Assembly (NCBI GenBank): GCA_035399665.1
Contig: DAOPJM010000022.1
Span: forward strand, 1-31,476
Direction: 5' to 3'
Source: DAOPJM01 sp035399665
GTDB taxonomy: Bacteria > Bacillota > Clostridia > Christensenellales > CAG-138
DNA length: 31,476 nt
The notes beneath the pieces are model-generated. The model was not told where the DNA came from. It made no database searches and saw nothing but the letters and a program-made list of their open reading frames with translations. Below, one piece after another: positions 24,156-31,476 of the stretch; position 1 is the stretch's first letter; each line of letters opens with the position of its first letter. The position numbers and the translations under genes were made by a program.

Positions 24156-26171
24156 TCACAGGAACAGACTGCCTATTTGGTACACAAGGAAGGAGACGAC
24201 CCACGCTATCACGCATTCCAGCACGACGGCGGCGAGGGTGAGGGGGGCGGAGTTAAGCTCACGCCGCATCGCGCCAATTGCCGCGACGCATGGCGTATAC
24301 AAAAGGGTGAACACCATGAAGCTCATGGCTGAAAGCGGGGTGAATATGCTTGAAAGAGCGTCGGTCCCAACGAGCACAGTCAGAGTGCTGACCACGGTCT
24401 CCTTGGCTGTAAGACCGGTGATAAGAGCGGTCGAAACACGCCAATCGGCAAAGCCCAAAGGCTTAAATATTGGCGCGATGAACTGTCCGACAATAGCGAG
24501 CAGGCTGCTTTCGTCGCTTGCGGCAACGTTTAGGTGGACGTCGAAGGCGCCGAGTATCCACACCGCCACACTCGCAAGCAGGATGATTGTGAACGCCTTC
24601 TTCAAGAACTCCTTAGCCTTTTCCCACATCAGTATGCATACGCTCTTGAGCTGCGGGAAGCGGTAGTTGGGCAGCTCCATGACGAAGGGGACGGGCGCGG
24701 AGCGATCGAATATCTTGGCGATGAGCGCGACGATTATGGCCACTATTATCCCAAGAACGTACAGACCGCCCATGACAAGGGCCTGATAACGCTCGAAGAA
24801 CGCCGCAGTGAACATGGCGTATATGGCGATTTTAGCGGGGCAGCTCATGAAAGGGGTGAGAAACAGGGTCAGCTTGCGGTCGCGCTCGGAGGCGAGCGTT
24901 CGCGTCGCCATGATTGCGGGGACGGAGCAGCCGAAGCCAATCAGCAACGGCACTATGCTCCTGCCGGACAGCCCAATCTTGCGCAGAAGCTTGTCCATAA
25001 CGTAGGCCACCCTTGCCATGTAGCCCGTGTCCTCCAGTATGGAGAGGAAGAAGAACAGCGTTACGATTATCGGCAAAAAGCTCAGCACACTGCCGACCCC
25101 CGCGAATACGCCGTCGATGATTAGGCCGTGAACGACGGGGTTAAGCCCATACAGCGTCAGCCCTTGATCCACAAGCACGGTCAACGCCTCTATTCCTCGG
25201 GTCAGAAGGTCGCTCAGCGTCCCGCCTATCACGTTGAAGGTGAGGTAGAATATGAGCAGCATTGCACAGACGAACAGCGGAATGGCGGCATACTTGTTGG
25301 TCAGCACACGGTCTATGCGGGAGCTGCGCTTATGCTCCTTGCTTTCGCCCGACTTGACGACGGTTTCCCGCGCCAGCTCGGTGATGAAGTCGTAGCGCAT
25401 ATCGGCAAGAGCCTCGTTGCGGTCAAGCCCCGACTCGCTTTCCATCTCCTTGACGCTGTGCTCTATCATCTCAAGCTCGTTCTCGTTCAGCTTGAGCCTG
25501 TTGTTTATGATGCTGTCGCCCTCGACCAGCTTGACGGCGGCAAAGCGCGGGAACACGCCCGCACGTTCCGCGTGATCCTCAATCATGTGCGTGACGGCGT
25601 GAATACAGCGGTGGACGGGTCCCGCGCTGCAAAAGTCGTAACGCGCAGGGGCTATTTTTTCTTCCGCGACATGGGTAATTGCGGCGATAAGCTCATCTAT
25701 GCCCTCGTTCTTGGCGGCGCTTATCGGGACTACGGGAATGCCCAGGGCGCAGGAAAGCGTCTCGGTATCTATGGAGCCGTTGTTGCCGCGAAGCTCGTCC
25801 ATCATGTTGAGGGCAAGCACCATTGGTATGTGCAGCTCGATAAGCTGTAAGGTGAGGTAGAGGTTACGCTCGATGTTCGTAGCGTCAACTATGTTGATTA
25901 TCCCGTCGGGCTTTTGATTGAGTATGAAATCGCGGGTGACTATCTCCTCGGAGGTATACGGCCGAAGCGAGTATATCCCGGGCAAATCCACTACGGAGTC
26001 GCTTTCGGGGGTCTTGCTCTTGCCGCGCCGTTTGGCTCTGCGGTCTATCCTGCCGACCTTCTGATCCACCGTCACTCCGGGGAAATTGCCGACATGCTGA
26101 TTCGAACCCGTAAGTTGATTGAACAGCGTGGTCTTGCCGCAGTTCTGATTACCGACTAAGGCATATATCAT
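24156..26171 (-). CDS. feoB: Ferrous iron transporter FeoB
   Basis: The inner-membrane Fe2+ uptake protein with a GTPase domain at the N-terminus, 671 residues. G1 is GNQNCGKTT (7-15), the G2 threonine lies in FPGVTV (30-35), G3 is DLPG (62-65) and G4 is NMMD (122-125). A basic insertion (about residues 44-58) separates G2 and G3. A helical spacer follows to about 270, then the gate/transport core with repeated hydrophobic segments and the motif FGCSVPAIMATRTL. The C-terminus ends in a final helix. Its ATG overlaps the feoA stop as ATGA. Iron control is suggested by a palindrome before feoA. Confidence 0.97.
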   Translation of the reverse strand: MIYALVGNQNCGKTTLFNQLTGSNQHVGNFPGVTVDQKVGRIDRRAKRRGKSKTPESDSVVDLPGIYSLRPYTSEEIVTRDFILNQKPDGIINIVDATNIERNLYLTLQLIELHIPMVLALNMMDELRGNNGSIDTETLSCALGIPVVPISAAKNEGIDELIAAITHVAEEKIAPARYDFCSAGPVHRCIHAVTHMIEDHAERAGVFPRFAAVKLVEGDSIINNRLKLNENELEMIEHSVKEMESESGLDRNEALADMRYDFITELARETVVKSGESKEHKRSSRIDRVLTNKYAAIPLFVCAMLLIFYLTFNVIGGTLSDLLTRGIEALTVLVDQGLTLYGLNPVVHGLIIDGVFAGVGSVLSFLPIIVTLFFFLSILEDTGYMARVAYVMDKLLRKIGLSGRSIVPLLIGFGCSVPAIMATRTLASERDRKLTLFLTPFMSCPAKIAIYAMFTAAFFERYQALVMGGLYVLGIIVAIIVALIAKIFDRSAPVPFVMELPNYRFPQLKSVCILMWEKAKEFLKKAFTIILLASVAVWILGAFDVHLNVAASDESSLLAIVGQFIAPIFKPLGFADWRVSTALITGLTAKETVVSTLTVLVGTDALSSIFTPLSAMSFMVFTLLYTPCVAAIGAMRRELNSAPLTLAAVVLECVIAWVVSFLVYQIGSLFL

Positions 26172-26530
26172 AGCTCCACCTCGATGAAGGCGGCGTCGGC
26201 AAGCCTGAGCGTTAAGCAGTATCCCCTAAGGTCGATGCGTATGGGGTCGCCCATAGGCGCGGCCTCGGTGACCGTCACAAGCGTTTTGCGGGTAAGCCCC
26301 ATGTCCAAAAGGCGCAGTCTAAGCTCGCCCTCGCCGCCGACCCTGCATATACGCGCCCTGCGGCCTATCTCAAGCTTGTCAAGCGTGGTCTTTTGACCGT
26401 TGGGCTTGAATTCGTCCTCAAAGCTGTCGTGCGCCGCCTCGACCTCGACTCTCCTGAACGCGCAATTTACGCAATCGCCGCAGCATCCAAGCGACGGGGG
26501 AGACTGTTTTGTAGCTTTAGCTCTACTCAT
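26168..26530 (-). CDS. feoA: FeoA-domain protein with N-terminal Cys motif
   Basis: The small SH3-like partner of FeoB, 120 residues instead of the usual 75-85. The FeoA domain occupies about residues 45-120 (LDKLEIGRRARICRV, LRLLDMGLTRKTLVTV, PIRIDLRGYCLTLRLADA). The extra 40 N-terminal residues include LGCCGDCVNCAF with cysteines at 16, 17, 20 and 23, a possible metal or Fe-S site resembling the Cys-rich tails of small Feo-associated proteins. GGAG lies eight bases before the ATG. Translation is coupled to feoB by a 4-bp overlap. Confidence 0.93.
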   Translation of the reverse strand: MSRAKATKQSPPSLGCCGDCVNCAFRRVEVEAAHDSFEDEFKPNGQKTTLDKLEIGRRARICRVGGEGELRLRLLDMGLTRKTLVTVTEAAPMGDPIRIDLRGYCLTLRLADAAFIEVEL

Positions 26531-26546
26531 AAGTAACTCCTTTGCG

Positions 26547-26562
26547 GTTAGACACAGCTAAC
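26547..26562. promoter_or_regulatory. Candidate DtxR/IdeR-type iron operator
   Basis: GTTAG-N6-CTAAC inverted repeat, resembling the TTAGG-CCTAA pattern of DtxR-family sites. It lies 10 bp past the -10 box, across the start of transcription, and 16 bp before the feoA ATG. Regulator identity is inferred. Confidence 0.5.
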
Positions 26563-26571
26563 TCGATGAAC

Positions 26572-26600
26572 AGTTTACACCAATAAGCGGAATTTGTCCA
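26572..26600 (-). promoter_or_regulatory. Promoter of feoA-feoB
   Basis: Minus strand TGGACA (26595-26600), exactly 17 bp, TAAACT (26572-26577). Confidence 0.65.
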
Positions 26601-26679
26601 TATGTTGGAGAAAATTTTCTTGCTTTGGATGATGAAAGCTAAAGCCTAAGTCCCACGAAACCCTATTAATAGGTGTATA

Positions 26680-27201
26680 CTATTCGATAACGTCAAGGGC
26701 ATAGATGCGAAGATTGCGCCCCTCCGCGAACCATGTCGCCTCGCCGTTGAAGAAGTACACGCTGTATTGAATCTGACCGCCTTGATCGCCCTCGGTATAA
26801 TAGGAATAGATGGCAAGGTCGTTCATATCGTCATATTCGGGTACAACATCCTCGGCGTCTCCGTCAACGAATATGACAAGAGCGTTGTCAAGCTCCTGAA
26901 TAAGATATTGCCGCGTCATGGAGGTCACACGGCTTTCATTGCTCTCAAATATTGTTTGTCCGTCCTCGCCGCAGACGGTGAGCTTGTAGTTGTTAAGCTC
27001 TATACGGCTGTATCGGCTGCCGTCCTCGGGCATGTAGCTCAGCGCCGCGTTCTCACCCATGAACTTGCCGCCCCGATAGACGGCGCTGCCCGCCTCGGTG
27101 GGGTCGGTCGCTTTCTTTGCTCCGCACCCCGCGGCGAGCATGAACATAAAGAACAATGCCAAGAACAAGGCTGTGAGCCTGACCCCGTAATTTAGTCTCA
27201 T
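26680..27201 (-). CDS. Small lipoprotein, function unknown
   Basis: A 173-residue exported protein. The hydrophobic signal sequence (residues 8-24) ends in the lipobox LAAGC with lipidated C26. The mature part is acidic and rich in beta-type residues and tyrosines (YSYYTEG, YSVYFFNG); one later cysteine is at about residue 77. No catalytic motif is seen. GGAGG lies six bases before the ATG. It is divergent from the uracil-type permease, with separate promoters back to back. I do not recognise a family. Confidence 0.82.
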   Translation of the reverse strand: MRLNYGVRLTALFLALFFMFMLAAGCGAKKATDPTEAGSAVYRGGKFMGENAALSYMPEDGSRYSRIELNNYKLTVCGEDGQTIFESNESRVTSMTRQYLIQELDNALVIFVDGDAEDVVPEYDDMNDLAIYSYYTEGDQGGQIQYSVYFFNGEATWFAEGRNLRIYALDVIE

Positions 27202-27234
27202 AGCAAACCTCCGATAACAGCAGATTAATACCTT

Positions 27235-27263
27235 ATTTTATACTATTTAATTGTTTTGGTCAA
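27235..27263 (-). promoter_or_regulatory. Promoter of the small lipoprotein gene
   Basis: Minus strand TTGACC (27258-27263), exactly 17 bp, TAAAAT (27235-27240). Confidence 0.75.
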
Positions 27264-27300
27264 GCCTGAGTGAAAAGAGGAAAATATATTATTTTGGCTC

Positions 27301-27329
27301 TTGACAACCCCCTGTTTCGTCGTTAAAAT
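27301..27329 (+). promoter_or_regulatory. Promoter of the NCS2 permease gene
   Basis: TTGACA (27301-27306), exactly 17 bp, TAAAAT (27324-27329). Gives a leader of about 63 nt. Confidence 0.82.
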
Positions 27330-27341
27330 CGGGACTTAGGG

Positions 27342-27366
27342 CTCGGGCGTTCCATAACGTTTCGAG
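27342..27366 (+). promoter_or_regulatory. Leader hairpin before the permease
   Basis: A 10-bp stem (CTCGGGCGTT with AACGTTTCGAG, two G-U pairs, one bulged T, loop CCAT) in the 5' leader, about 20 nt before the AGGAGG site. No T-run follows, so it is not a terminator. No known riboswitch pattern was recognised. Confidence 0.45.
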
Positions 27367-27398
27367 ACAAAAAAGTGAATACAGGAGGATCTTTGACA

Positions 27399-28853
27399 AT
27401 GGAGAAGCACAAGGAGTTAGGCTACTTGCCTGACGAACGACCCCCGATAGGTAAACTGCTGTTATATGCTTTACAGCAAGTGATCGTGATGTTCCCCGCC
27501 ACAGTTACGGTGGCGCTCATCACAGGTTTCCAAGTTTCCACCACCATCTTTGCAAGCGGTCTGGCAACACTTTGTTTCATTCTCATCACCGGGAAAAAGA
27601 TCCCAATGTATTATGGTTCAAGTTTCGCGTATTTGGCGGCGGTCACCGCGTTAATGACCAATTCCGTTATCGTTGACAAGTTAAGTCCCGAGGCTGCGGC
27701 GCAGCTTGCGGCATGGTTGAACAAAACAACGGCAGTAATGCCAAAAGAAGCTATATCGTACGCACAGTTCGGCATTATCATGTCGGGCTTTATTTCTATT
27801 GCGGCGGGCATAGTCGTGCGTTTTGTGGGGAAGAACGCGGTCGAGAAGCTGCTTCCGCCGAGCATAACGGGCGCGATAGCCATGGTCATAGGCTTAACGC
27901 TTGCGGGAAACGCGCTGTCCGACGCGGCGCCTGTGGCGCTTGCGGAGGGAGCGGCGATGACGGCGGCAAGCAGTCCGCTTGTGTGGGTGGTTTCGCTTGT
28001 GACGCTGCTGTCCACGGTGATTTTTTCGCGCTACCTGAAGGGATTTTTAGGACAGCTGCCGCTTTTGTTGGGCGCGGCCTGCGGCTGCCTCTGCGCGGCT
28101 GTCATGTACTGGATAGGGGGGGAGAGCCTGAATATGTTCCGCACCATACCCGCGGAGGCCATAGCTGGCTCGCTCTGGTCGGCGGGACCCATCGCGATAC
28201 CCGCTTTCTCGTTGCCAAAAGCTTCATGGGCGGCGGTCGCGGCAATCATGCCGATAGCGATAGCTACCATACCCGAATCCACGGCGCATGTTTATCAGTT
28301 GGATATATACGTTAACGACATCGCCAAGAAGAAGGGCGTCAACAAGCATTATGACATGAGCGCGATGCTTGACCGCAACCTCATAGGAGACGGCCTTTGC
28401 GACATGATTTCGGGTCTTATCGGCGGGCCTGCGGGAACGAACTACGGCGAGAACATCAGCACCATGGCGATAACAAGGGTGTTCTCAACCTCGGTGCTTA
28501 TAGCGGCATCCATAATAGCCATGGCCATGGCCTGCTTCACTCCGCTCATTAAGGCGATATACGCGATACCCAGAGCGGTCATAGGCGGACTTGAGATATA
28601 CCTCTTCGGAGCGATCGCGGCGCAGGGCATAGCGATAATGATAGACAGAAAGCTTGACCTCTTTAACGTGAAGAACATCGCGGTCATCGCGAGCATCATG
28701 GTGATAGGCATAGGAGGACAGTACGCCTTCGGCGGCAACATCGAAATGTTCGGACTGAGCATACCCTGTATCGCGGGCGCGGCGGTGTTCGGCATACTGC
28801 TGAACCTTTTGCTGAGCATAGGCGAGAAGCGCAAAAAGGCCGAGGAAAACTAA
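27399..28853 (+). CDS. NCS2 family uracil-type permease
   Basis: A polytopic nucleobase:cation symporter of 484 residues. The N-terminal region (ALQQVIVMFPATVTVAL) and the KIPMYYGSSFAYLA segment are typical of NCS2 proteins. GGPAGTNYGENISTMAITR, near the C-terminal third, matches the uracil permease (UraA/PyrP) motif better than the xanthine branch, and IPESTAHV holds the glutamate expected to bind the base. AGGAGG lies ten bases before the chosen ATG; an in-frame ATG at 27375 lacks a site. Uracil is the likely substrate, with xanthine as the alternative. It is monocistronic as far as seen. Confidence 0.9.
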   Translation: MEKHKELGYLPDERPPIGKLLLYALQQVIVMFPATVTVALITGFQVSTTIFASGLATLCFILITGKKIPMYYGSSFAYLAAVTALMTNSVIVDKLSPEAAAQLAAWLNKTTAVMPKEAISYAQFGIIMSGFISIAAGIVVRFVGKNAVEKLLPPSITGAIAMVIGLTLAGNALSDAAPVALAEGAAMTAASSPLVWVVSLVTLLSTVIFSRYLKGFLGQLPLLLGAACGCLCAAVMYWIGGESLNMFRTIPAEAIAGSLWSAGPIAIPAFSLPKASWAAVAAIMPIAIATIPESTAHVYQLDIYVNDIAKKKGVNKHYDMSAMLDRNLIGDGLCDMISGLIGGPAGTNYGENISTMAITRVFSTSVLIAASIIAMAMACFTPLIKAIYAIPRAVIGGLEIYLFGAIAAQGIAIMIDRKLDLFNVKNIAVIASIMVIGIGGQYAFGGNIEMFGLSIPCIAGAAVFGILLNLLLSIGEKRKKAEEN

Positions 28854-28883
28854 GCCGGTATCGGACTGAATGTTGTGACGTGG

Positions 28884-28907
28884 GGCTGCGGAAGCATTAC
28901 CGCAGCC
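28884..28907. terminator. Convergent terminator hairpin between permease and MATE genes
   Basis: Perfect 8-bp stem GGCTGCGG/CCGCAGCC with an 8-nt loop, ending immediately beside the MATE stop. No T-run on either side; it may serve both genes weakly. Confidence 0.55.
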
Positions 28908-30272
28908 TCACATATTGTCCGACGCCATCCTTTTCATTGGCCGAATTAGAAACAGGCACACAATAATCGTCAGCACGTCGGCCGCAGGCTGGGAAAAATA
29001 TATTCCTATCACCCCCCAAAGCTTTGGCAGCAAAAGGATGAACGGGATATAGAAAACGCCCTGACGAATTAGTGAGAGAAACAGCCCCATCTTTGCCGAG
29101 CCGATGGTCTGGTATGTGATTGTCATCATATAGCATAGACCGAAAGCCGGATACAGCGCAACCTGCGAAATCAACAGCCATTTACCAAACTCAATGATGG
29201 TTGGGTTGTGGTTAAACAAGGAAACCAACGGCTGTGCCAGCGCAATGTATACAGCCGCCACGATAACCGTGAGCAGCAGTGCGCCCTTAATAGCAAAGCG
29301 TACACAGTCATGGAAGCGTTCGCTGTTTTTCGCGCCGAAGGCATAGGCCGCCACAGGTTGATAGCCCTGCATGAAGCCCATAATCACATAGCAGCCGATG
29401 AGAACAAGACGCTGAACCACACCGTAAGCCGCTATGATGAGGTCGGCGTCCGGCAGGGGCTTAGCCGCAATATTGGTAAGAGACGTGGCCAGCGCGAGAG
29501 AGATCTGAATCACGGCCGTGGGAATGCCGATAGAGGTCACCGCCAGGATAAACCTGCCCGACAGTTTAAAGCATTTGGGCTTTATCTTAATGATGGACCG
29601 CCCGCCGAGATAGAAGGACAGCAATATAGCAAAGGTGACGCATTGAGAGATTGTTGTTGCAAGTGACGCGCCTTCAACACCCATATCAAGCCCCCACGCA
29701 AACATAAACACCGGATCAAGCAGTACGTTGAGCGCGGCGCCTATGATGACGGCAATTGATGAGATTTTCACCGATGATTCTGCCCTTGCCGCGCAGTTCA
29801 TGCTTTGCGCGGGAAGATTGAACAACGCCGCGATAAACATCCAGAAAGCATAGTCTTTGGCCTGAGGAAGCACTGCGTCTGAAGCTCCGAATGCTCGAAG
29901 CAGCGGTTCCATAAAGATAATGCCGAGTATGCACAATGCAATACCGACAAATACGGAAAAGCCAAGGATTGTCGTGACCGTCCTATTCGCTCCGTCCTTA
30001 TCGGAAGCTCCGAGCTGACGTCCGGCGATTACCGCCGCGCCGGCGGCAAAGATGTTTTCGATTGACACCATAATAAGCAGGAGCGGCAGTGTGACGCCCA
30101 CGGCGGCAAGAGCATTGTCGCTGCCCAGCATCCCGATATACGCGGTGTCAACGATGTTGTAAACAGCTTTCGCCAAAAGAGCCAGCGTAGCAGGGACCGC
30201 CAGGCTTATAATCGCTTTTGAGGGCTTCTCCGTTGAGAGAAGATTTTCTTTGGATACGGAATCGCTCCTCAT
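28908..30272 (-). CDS. MATE family multidrug exporter
   Basis: A 454-residue integral membrane antiporter that exports cationic drugs or metabolites using Na+ or H+. About twelve hydrophobic helices are visible. Family features include the N-terminal ISLAVPATLALLAKAVYNIV with DTAYIGMLG following, the AAGAAVIAGRQLGA loop and GFMQGYQPVAAYAFGA in the second half. The ATG lies 1 bp after the TetR stop and has no ribosome-binding site of its own, so it probably depends on translation of the regulator gene. The dyads before the tetR gene should control both. Confidence 0.93.
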   Translation of the reverse strand: MRSDSVSKENLLSTEKPSKAIISLAVPATLALLAKAVYNIVDTAYIGMLGSDNALAAVGVTLPLLLIMVSIENIFAAGAAVIAGRQLGASDKDGANRTVTTILGFSVFVGIALCILGIIFMEPLLRAFGASDAVLPQAKDYAFWMFIAALFNLPAQSMNCAARAESSVKISSIAVIIGAALNVLLDPVFMFAWGLDMGVEGASLATTISQCVTFAILLSFYLGGRSIIKIKPKCFKLSGRFILAVTSIGIPTAVIQISLALATSLTNIAAKPLPDADLIIAAYGVVQRLVLIGCYVIMGFMQGYQPVAAYAFGAKNSERFHDCVRFAIKGALLLTVIVAAVYIALAQPLVSLFNHNPTIIEFGKWLLISQVALYPAFGLCYMMTITYQTIGSAKMGLFLSLIRQGVFYIPFILLLPKLWGVIGIYFSQPAADVLTIIVCLFLIRPMKRMASDNM

Positions 30273-30273
30273 T

Positions 30274-30894
30274 TTATTTATCTATCACGCCGTACAGCAG
30301 AATATTCAGCTGTCGATGGCACCTTTCTTCGTGCTCTCTCAATATAACGGTTGCCGATTCCTGCGTGGAAAGCTCGGATTTGAAATGAAGGTTAAAGAAG
30401 TCCATGTACATCCCAAAGTCCCGAATGACAGCCTCGATTGAAAGGCCTTTGCGCAGAGGCTCGCTTTGAAGAAGGCGCGTAAGGACAGAGATGTTGAGCG
30501 TGTCAAATTTATCGCGTCGTTTTGCAATTTCCTCGACAAGGTTTACTGGAGGCGCAAAAGCTGCGCTTGCGAATATTCCAAGGCAGATCGGGTTCGCGGC
30601 AAAGAAACGCAGTCTCGCGTCAAAATACGAACCAAGCCGCTGCTCGGCATTTCCCGTCAGCGTCTCGACTGCCTCGCTCAGATAATCCGTGATGGCATCA
30701 AAGCATTTTTCAACGCACAGCAGGTATAATTCGTCCTTGTCTTTGTAGTAGTGATAGATATTCCCCTTCGAAATAGCGTTCTTTGAGCAAATGGTATTCA
30801 CCGAGGCGGAATTGTAGCCGCTGCGCGAAAATTCTTCCATCGCCGCATCTAAAATGCGTTGTCTTGACAGAGCGTTTTTTTCTTCTCGTTTCAT
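30274..30894 (-). CDS. TetR/AcrR family transcriptional regulator
   Basis: A 206-residue repressor-type protein. The N-terminal helix-turn-helix (RILDAAMEEFSRSGYNSASV, then NTICSKNAISKGNIYHYYKD, about residues 13-52) is standard for the family; the C-terminal ligand-binding part is diverged, as expected. GAGGAG lies seven bases before the ATG. The MATE gene follows after 1 bp, so the regulator very probably controls this exporter and itself. Two operator-like dyads lie in its promoter. The inducer is unknown. Confidence 0.93.
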   Translation of the reverse strand: MKREEKNALSRQRILDAAMEEFSRSGYNSASVNTICSKNAISKGNIYHYYKDKDELYLLCVEKCFDAITDYLSEAVETLTGNAEQRLGSYFDARLRFFAANPICLGIFASAAFAPPVNLVEEIAKRRDKFDTLNISVLTRLLQSEPLRKGLSIEAVIRDFGMYMDFFNLHFKSELSTQESATVILREHEERCHRQLNILLYGVIDK

Positions 30895-30917
30895 TAGTTA
30901 ACTCCTCTCAGAAAAAC

Positions 30918-30931
30918 AGACCACTTAGTCT
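30918..30931. promoter_or_regulatory. Candidate TetR operator, site 1
   Basis: AGAC-N6-GTCT dyad (AGACCACTTAGTCT) just downstream of the -10 box, across the start of transcription. Shares CAGACC-N5-GTC with site 2. Confidence 0.6.
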
Positions 30932-30938
30932 ATTTATG

Positions 30939-30967
30939 AGTATAGCACAAACAGACCGAATGGTCAA
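30939..30967 (-). promoter_or_regulatory. Promoter of the tetR-MATE operon
   Basis: Minus strand TTGACC (30962-30967), exactly 17 bp, TATACT (30939-30944). Confidence 0.8.
30953..30965. promoter_or_regulatory. Candidate TetR operator, site 2
   Basis: GACC-GAAT-GGTC inverted repeat (30954-30965) overlapping the -35 box. With site 1 it brackets the promoter. Confidence 0.6.
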
Positions 30968-31322
30968 CAATACAGCTGTCGTTAAATTGTGAACTTTCGA
31001 ACCCTCAAAAGACGGCAGAGATTGAAAGGACTGTCAGTAAATTGAAGGATACCGCGTACTAAACAAAGAAGAACACGGCCGATTCAACAGCTTTGACCTA
31101 TGCAAATTCAGAACAACTTTTATAGGTTGGTGTAAAATAGTTCCGGGTAAAAGTGAGGGAGGATTGCGCGTAAGGGAAGGATTGCTGAGGAGGGATTGAC
31201 GGGGCGGAGCTTTGCCTCCTGCCCCCGCGGAACGGCGTGGCGCTCGTAAAAATAAGTACAGGGAACCCTATCCGTGGTATTCTGTAAGTGCAACAAAGCA
31301 GAATTCAAAAAAGGAGTTCCCG
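30968..31322. other. Gene-poor right-edge stretch
   Basis: About 350 bp with no credible intact gene. Short open stretches near 31000-31200 lack start codons and ribosome-binding sites. GGGAAC at 31261 and GTTCCC at 31316 are inverted copies around the leader of the broken frame that follows. Confidence 0.5.
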
Positions 31323-31476
31323 GTGAAAGATAGTATACTACAGATTGCCGCCAATATGGTAGAAAAAGTTTGGGAGATTTTGGACAATTCAGACCTGGCC
31401 GCCTTTCGCGGCGGAACCCATTGGCATGGAGCGCCGACGGGCTTAGGCAGATAGCGATGCTGCGTACCTATACCAA
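31323..31476 (+). pseudogene. Broken reading frame, perhaps a transposase N-terminus
   Basis: A good AAGGAG site lies seven bases before GTG at 31323, and the frame reads KDSILQIAANMVEKVWEIL, an amphipathic start of the kind seen in ISLre2/UPF0236-type transposases (a weak resemblance from memory). After SDLAAF the frame runs into a TAG at 31452, while the next frame continues in a plausible way (LAWSADGLRQIAMLRTYT) to the window end. This suggests one or more frameshifts. The rest is outside the window, so neither identity nor breakage is certain. Confidence 0.35.

Noticed and set aside
23959..24216. 85-residue minus-strand frame overlapping the feoB end
   Set aside because: It covers a repeat and the feoB terminator, and its start lies inside feoB without a ribosome site.
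27330..27398. Purine riboswitch before the nucleobase permease
   Set aside because: The conserved J1/2 and J2/3 core bases and two kissing loops of the purine aptamer are not present.
7861..31151. Shared 11-mer TTCCGGGTAAA at 7861 and 31141
   Set aside because: Flanks do not match and an 11-bp coincidence is expected in a window of this size.
31000..31200. Open stretches reading IERTVSKLKDTAY and VLNKEEHGRFNSFDL
   Set aside because: No start codon or ribosome site, frames interrupted, and the upstream part overlaps the tetR promoter; at most a decayed remnant.
1..31476. CRISPR array, rRNA genes or prophage module
   Set aside because: No regularly spaced repeats, no rRNA-like sequence and no phage structural or integrase genes were seen.

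Overview
The window reads as one contiguous piece of chromosome from a GC-rich anaerobic member of the Bacillota, most likely a gut-type clostridium (Oscillospirales or Christensenellales-like; this placement is inference). Support comes from strong Shine-Dalgarno sites, TTGACA/TATAAT promoters, a TIGR04086-type membrane protein, a DUF2975/small-HTH pair, a KamB/KamC-like pair, FeoAB, and the typical Gram-positive dnaX-ybaB-recR order. Long antisense ORFs opposite the real genes are products of the base composition and are left out.

Layout. 1-3533: isocitrate dehydrogenase and an aconitase-family hydratase overlapping by 4 bp on the minus strand, the citrate-to-2-oxoglutarate branch. 3540-3952: gene-free, with intergenic repeats. 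3953-6776: the dnaX-ybaB-recR repair/replication operon. 6800-7610: divergent DUF2975 membrane protein and its small HTH regulator, with dyad operators in the shared promoter region. 7625-7831: no protein gene, but a minus-strand promoter followed at once by a 65-nt tRNA-like fold, two further hairpins and a terminator; this is the most unusual item in the window. 8021-15901: a seven-gene minus-strand operon (DUF2156 protein, GH13 alpha-glucosidase, sugar nucleotidyltransferase, KamB-like P-loop protein, KamC-like MutS-family ATPase, two-helix membrane protein, galactokinase-like GHMP kinase). 15902-16350: repeats and terminator. 16358-20768: topoisomerase IV parE-parC. 20951-21361: TIGR04086 membrane protein. 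21362-21667: repeats and terminator. 21746-23833: a large lipoprotein with a C-terminal HExxH motif. 24000-26600: feoA-feoB with a palindromic operator. 26680-27263: small lipoprotein. 27301-28853: uracil-type NCS2 permease, divergent from it. 28884-30967: TetR regulator and MATE exporter with two operator-like dyads. 30968-31476: gene-poor right edge ending in a broken, perhaps transposase-derived reading frame.

How the genes fit together. Most are housekeeping or transport units under separate promoters. The galK/GH13/nucleotidyltransferase group suggests release of hexose from alpha-glucosides and activation of a sugar. The KamB/KamC pair inside that operon has no aminomutase beside it and does not fit a sugar role. 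A family of about 60-70 bp intergenic repeats, at least eight copies in two subtypes, sits only between operons.
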